DNA of 64,000 nucleotides, taken from the NCBI GenBank assembly GCA_022822905.1, contig JAJDYE010000026.1, forward strand, positions 1 to 64,000. The letters run 5' to 3'. Positions 61,532 through 64,000 of this stretch are shown here, one piece after another (the first letter of the stretch is position 1; every line of letters begins with the position of its first letter). Source of the DNA: Acidimicrobiia bacterium. Its GTDB lineage: Bacteria > Actinomycetota > Acidimicrobiia > Acidimicrobiales > Bin134. The notes beneath the pieces are model-generated. The model saw nothing but the letters and a program-made list of their open reading frames with translations, had not been told where the DNA came from and searched no databases. Both the position numbers and the translations under genes were made by a program.

Positions 61532-63519
61532 GGCCCGTTCTCGGCTCCAGGGGCTGGTGCCGGCTCGGCCACAGGCTGGGCGTTCGGCTCGGCGGTGGGT
61601 TCCGACGTGGGAACCGGCGAAGGCGTTGGCGACGGCTCGGGCTCAGCCACCGGTTCGGGCTCGGCCGGTTCCGCCACCGGCTCTGGTCCCGTCGGTTCGG
61701 CCGCGGGCTCGGGGGTGCTGGTTGTTTCTGGGTCGGAAGCAGCCGCCGGATCCAGGGTTGGAGCCGGCTGGGGGGTGGGGGCCGGTCCCAACTTGGACCC
61801 GAGGGTGAAGTAGTTGGCGGGAGGGGCGATGCGGAGGCGTTGGAGGGAGTACTTGGCCAATTCGGCGAACAGCGGGGCGGCCGACTGGCTGGCGTAGAAG
61901 TTGGTCACCGGCTCGTCGATCACCACGATCATCGAGAGCTGCGGATCCTCGGCGGGATAGAAGCCGGCAAACGTGGCCGTGTACCGGCTGAACCCCTCGT
62001 CGTCCTCATAGTTGCCGCCTGACAGCACTTTCTGGCCGGTTCCCGTCTTGCCGGCGATGGAGTAGCCCTCGACCTGGGCGTTTCGTCCGGTTCCCTCCCG
62101 CACAACCGTGACCAGCATGTCGGTCATCTGTGAGGCGGTGTGCGCGGAGACCACCCTCACCGGGTCGCCCTGTTCCAATCGGATCGTCTGGCCATCGGCG
62201 TCGACGGCCGATTGCACCAGGGTGGGCGGCACCCGCACCCCTCCGTTGGCCAGGGTGTTGTACACCATCAGCACCTGCAACGGGGTGGCCAGAATGCCCT
62301 GGCCCAGCGCGAAGCTGGCCACGTCGGTGCCGCTCCAGCTCAAGAGTTGCGGGACCAATCCAGACGACTCGCCCCTGAAGCCCAGCCCGGTGGCCGACCC
62401 CAGCCCATACCGGGACATGTAGGCAGCCAGGCGGGTGGAGCCCAGAACCAGAGCCCACTCCACGGTGCCGGTGTTGGACGAACGGGCCAGGATCTCCTCC
62501 ATGCTGTAGAGCACGGTCCCGTACTCGGTGTGGTCGGTGAACGTCTGATCGTAGAGCTCAAGCCAGTGATTGACTTCGCGCACATGGTGCGGCTCGCCCA
62601 GCCCCGTCTCAATCACCCCGGAGAGCGCGACGCTCTTCATCACCGATCCGGGCTCGAAGGCCCAGGTCACCGCCCGGTTCTCGCTGAGGGAGACCGGATT
62701 TCCCTCTTGATCTCGACCCACCGAGGCCATGGCCAGGATCTCGCCGGTGCCGGGCACCATGATGATGACGGTGCCGCTGGCGGCACTCACCCCTTCAATC
62801 TGGCGCATCAACGCCCGCTCGGCTTCGAACTGCAAGGAGCGGTCGATGGTCAGGTACAGGTCGGCCCCCGGCTGCGCGGGCCTGATGTGACGGGCACCGG
62901 TGGGGATCGTGCGCCCGTCTTGGCTGCTCTCCAACACCATCTCGCCGGGCACGCCGCCCAGCAACTCGTCGTATTGGTATTCGATGCCGCTGATGCCCGT
63001 TTGGTCGACATCCACGGTTCCGACCACGGCCCGCGCCAGGTGGGAGCCAGCCGGGTTGAACCGGGCGGACTCCTCCAACCGGAACACTCCCTTGATGTTG
63101 AGGTCGGCCACTGCCGCAGCGATGTCGTCGGGCACGGTCCGAGCCAGATAGGCGTGTTGGTCGGGCTCGCTCAGCAGCTGAAGCAGATGGTTCCCGTCCA
63201 TGTCCAGCACAGGGGCAAGAGCAGCCGCGGCGGCGGCCGGGTCATCCACCTGGCTGGGGTCGGCCCAGATTGTCCATTGCGGCACCGACAGGGCCAGCGC
63301 CACCCCGTTTCGGTCGTAGATCTGGCCCCGATCCGCGGTCAGCTTGACCGTTCGGGTTCGCTGCTGCTGGCCGTACTCCACAAAGGCGTCAGAGCTGAAG
63401 AGCTGAAGGTCGGCCAGTCGGATGCCTAGAACCACGGCCACCAAGGCGAACACCACCGCCATGGCCGTACCACGGCGACGTCGCGAGCTCCGCCCGGCAA
63501 CCTCCTCGGAAGGGCTCAC
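61528..63519 (-). CDS. ftsI: class B penicillin-binding protein FtsI with Pro/Glu-rich C-terminal tail
   Basis: FtsI is the septal transpeptidase. The 663-residue protein has a membrane helix near residue 25 (AVVFALVAVVLGIRLADLQ), the PBP dimer domain, and catalytic motifs SVMK in FEPGSVMKSVAL, SSN in ARSSNTGTVEWA, and KTG in SIAGKTGTGQK. After the transpeptidase domain a tail of about 90 residues follows (PEPVAEPAEPEPVAEPEPSP). The tail is on the outer side of the membrane. It overlaps the ftsL-like gene and murE by 4 bp. Confidence 0.94.
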   Translation of the reverse strand: MSPSEEVAGRSSRRRRGTAMAVVFALVAVVLGIRLADLQLFSSDAFVEYGQQQRTRTVKLTADRGQIYDRNGVALALSVPQWTIWADPSQVDDPAAAAAALAPVLDMDGNHLLQLLSEPDQHAYLARTVPDDIAAAVADLNIKGVFRLEESARFNPAGSHLARAVVGTVDVDQTGISGIEYQYDELLGGVPGEMVLESSQDGRTIPTGARHIRPAQPGADLYLTIDRSLQFEAERALMRQIEGVSAASGTVIIMVPGTGEILAMASVGRDQEGNPVSLSENRAVTWAFEPGSVMKSVALSGVIETGLGEPHHVREVNHWLELYDQTFTDHTEYGTVLYSMEEILARSSNTGTVEWALVLGSTRLAAYMSRYGLGSATGLGFRGESSGLVPQLLSWSGTDVASFALGQGILATPLQVLMVYNTLANGGVRVPPTLVQSAVDADGQTIRLEQGDPVRVVSAHTASQMTDMLVTVVREGTGRNAQVEGYSIAGKTGTGQKVLSGGNYEDDEGFSRYTATFAGFYPAEDPQLSMIVVIDEPVTNFYASQSAAPLFAELAKYSLQRLRIAPPANYFTLGSKLGPAPTPQPAPTLDPAAASDPETTSTPEPAAEPTGPEPVAEPAEPEPVAEPEPSPTPSPVPTSEPTAEPNAQPVAEPAPAPGAENGP

Positions 63520-63905
63520 CTCGCTCCACCCTCGTCCGATTCCAGCGGGGGCAGGTAGGTCCGGCCATCGGGCTCCACCATCCCCAACCGGTACAGCGCC
63601 TCGGCCACGATGCGGTTGGGGGCTTCTGCCCTGGCCACGTTGAGCTGCAATCGGTCGTTCACGGCTCGAACGTCTTCAATCTGCTGATTCAGATTGTCGA
63701 GAGTGGTTTGCCGGTCCACGATCACGGCATGAAGGAGGGCGAGGGCGAACAGGGCTACAACCACGGTGATGGCCGCAGCCCAGCCCAGCACGGGCATCAG
63801 CCTGCGTTTCGGCCGTGGCGCCGCCCGGAGGTGCTGGCGGGGCTGGTCGGTCTGGTGGGCCGGGTCGGCCGGCGACGGTTGGGGGCGGTGTTGCGGGGCG
63901 ACCAT
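63516..63905 (-). CDS. ftsL: FtsL-like divisome membrane protein
   Basis: The 129-residue protein has a basic, Pro-rich N-terminus, one membrane helix (VLGWAAAITVVVALFALALLHA), then a leucine-zipper-like coiled coil (TLDNLNQQIEDVRAVNDRLQLNVARAEAP) and PNRIVAEALYRLGMV. That layout and the place between rsmH and ftsI identify FtsL; the family is too divergent for motif proof. ATG 63905 overlaps the rsmH TAA by 1 bp. Confidence 0.82.
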   Translation of the reverse strand: MVAPQHRPQPSPADPAHQTDQPRQHLRAAPRPKRRLMPVLGWAAAITVVVALFALALLHAVIVDRQTTLDNLNQQIEDVRAVNDRLQLNVARAEAPNRIVAEALYRLGMVEPDGRTYLPPLESDEGGAR

Positions 63906-64000
63906 TAGCCCATCGCCTCACCCTGATCGGCCCCCAGCTTGCAGAAGGCCCGAAAGCGGGCGCTGGAGACTCGGGGGTTGTCGGCCACCTCCGCAGGGCT
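63905..64000 (-). CDS. rsmH: C-terminal end of 16S rRNA m4C1402 methyltransferase, cut by the window edge
   Basis: The last 31 codons read SPAEVADNPRVSSARFRAFC and end at TAA 63907-63905. The EV-NPR--SARLR pattern is the C-terminus of RsmH (MraW), which normally precedes ftsL in the dcw cluster. The catalytic part is outside the window. Confidence 0.85.
   Translation of the reverse strand, partial: SPAEVADNPRVSSARFRAFCKLGADQGEAMG

Overview
This window looks like chromosome from a high-GC actinobacterium, probably of the Acidimicrobiia or a near relative. That is inference from gene content: a mycothiol-synthase-like acetyltransferase, a Bpa-type proteasome activator, a meso-DAP-type MurE, a division/wall cluster that ends in ftsZ-yggS-sepF, eukaryote-like IleRS and menaquinone genes. 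Nearly all of the sequence is coding, and many genes overlap by 4 bp. No gene-free stretch exceeds 300 bp.

Layout. 1-230: 3' tail of an integrase-core transposase and a tRNA-Leu(CAA). 363-5202: type II fatty-acid synthesis genes fabD-fabH-fabG-acpP-fabF, with a convergent fabZ-like dehydratase. 5221-5981: a Bcp-type peroxiredoxin whose reading frame is crossed by an in-frame TGA exactly where the peroxidatic cysteine should be (probable selenocysteine), then an HU gene. 6088-17933: a mixed trp/his block on the minus strand (hisD-C-B-H-A-F, groES-like, hisI, trpE, ygfZ, trpF, trpB, trpA), with one plus-strand hydrolase. 18029-20300: a small protein, a luciferase-like oxidoreductase and a zinc alcohol dehydrogenase. 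20429-22480: a secreted 14-repeat RCC1-like protein. 22487-29066: nth, mshD-like, menG, an acyl-CoA ligase, menA and a DUF255 thioredoxin-fold protein. 29175-32309: a large secreted fibronectin-III protein. 32498-38192: a minus-strand run of catabolic enzymes (NifU-like, SDR, MDR dehydrogenase, thiolase, DUF35 Zn-ribbon/OB protein, SnoaL-like, nitroreductase, unknown). 38338-46378: dnaE, bpa, a phosphodiesterase, an Rrf2 regulator, rluD, lspA and a DksA-like protein. 46533-49718: ileS. 49725-64000: the dcw cluster on the minus strand, transcribed from rsmH (cut by the window edge) through ftsL, ftsI, murE, mraY, murD, ftsW, murG, murC, murB, ftsQ, ftsZ and yggS to sepF. murF is not in this cluster.

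The most interesting item is the putative selenocysteine peroxiredoxin at 5221-5685. The ORF track reports only its downstream fragment, 5221-5523. Other items worth a look are a FabD with a lysine-less biotinyl/lipoyl-like tail, a phased set of DnaA-box-like sites directly upstream of dnaE, a palindrome overlapping the HU promoter, a recent 222-bp duplication inside the RCC1-like gene, and a DksA-like protein that has lost its zinc cysteines and carries a histone-H1-like tail.

No database search was possible. Identities rest on recognised motifs, lengths and gene order.
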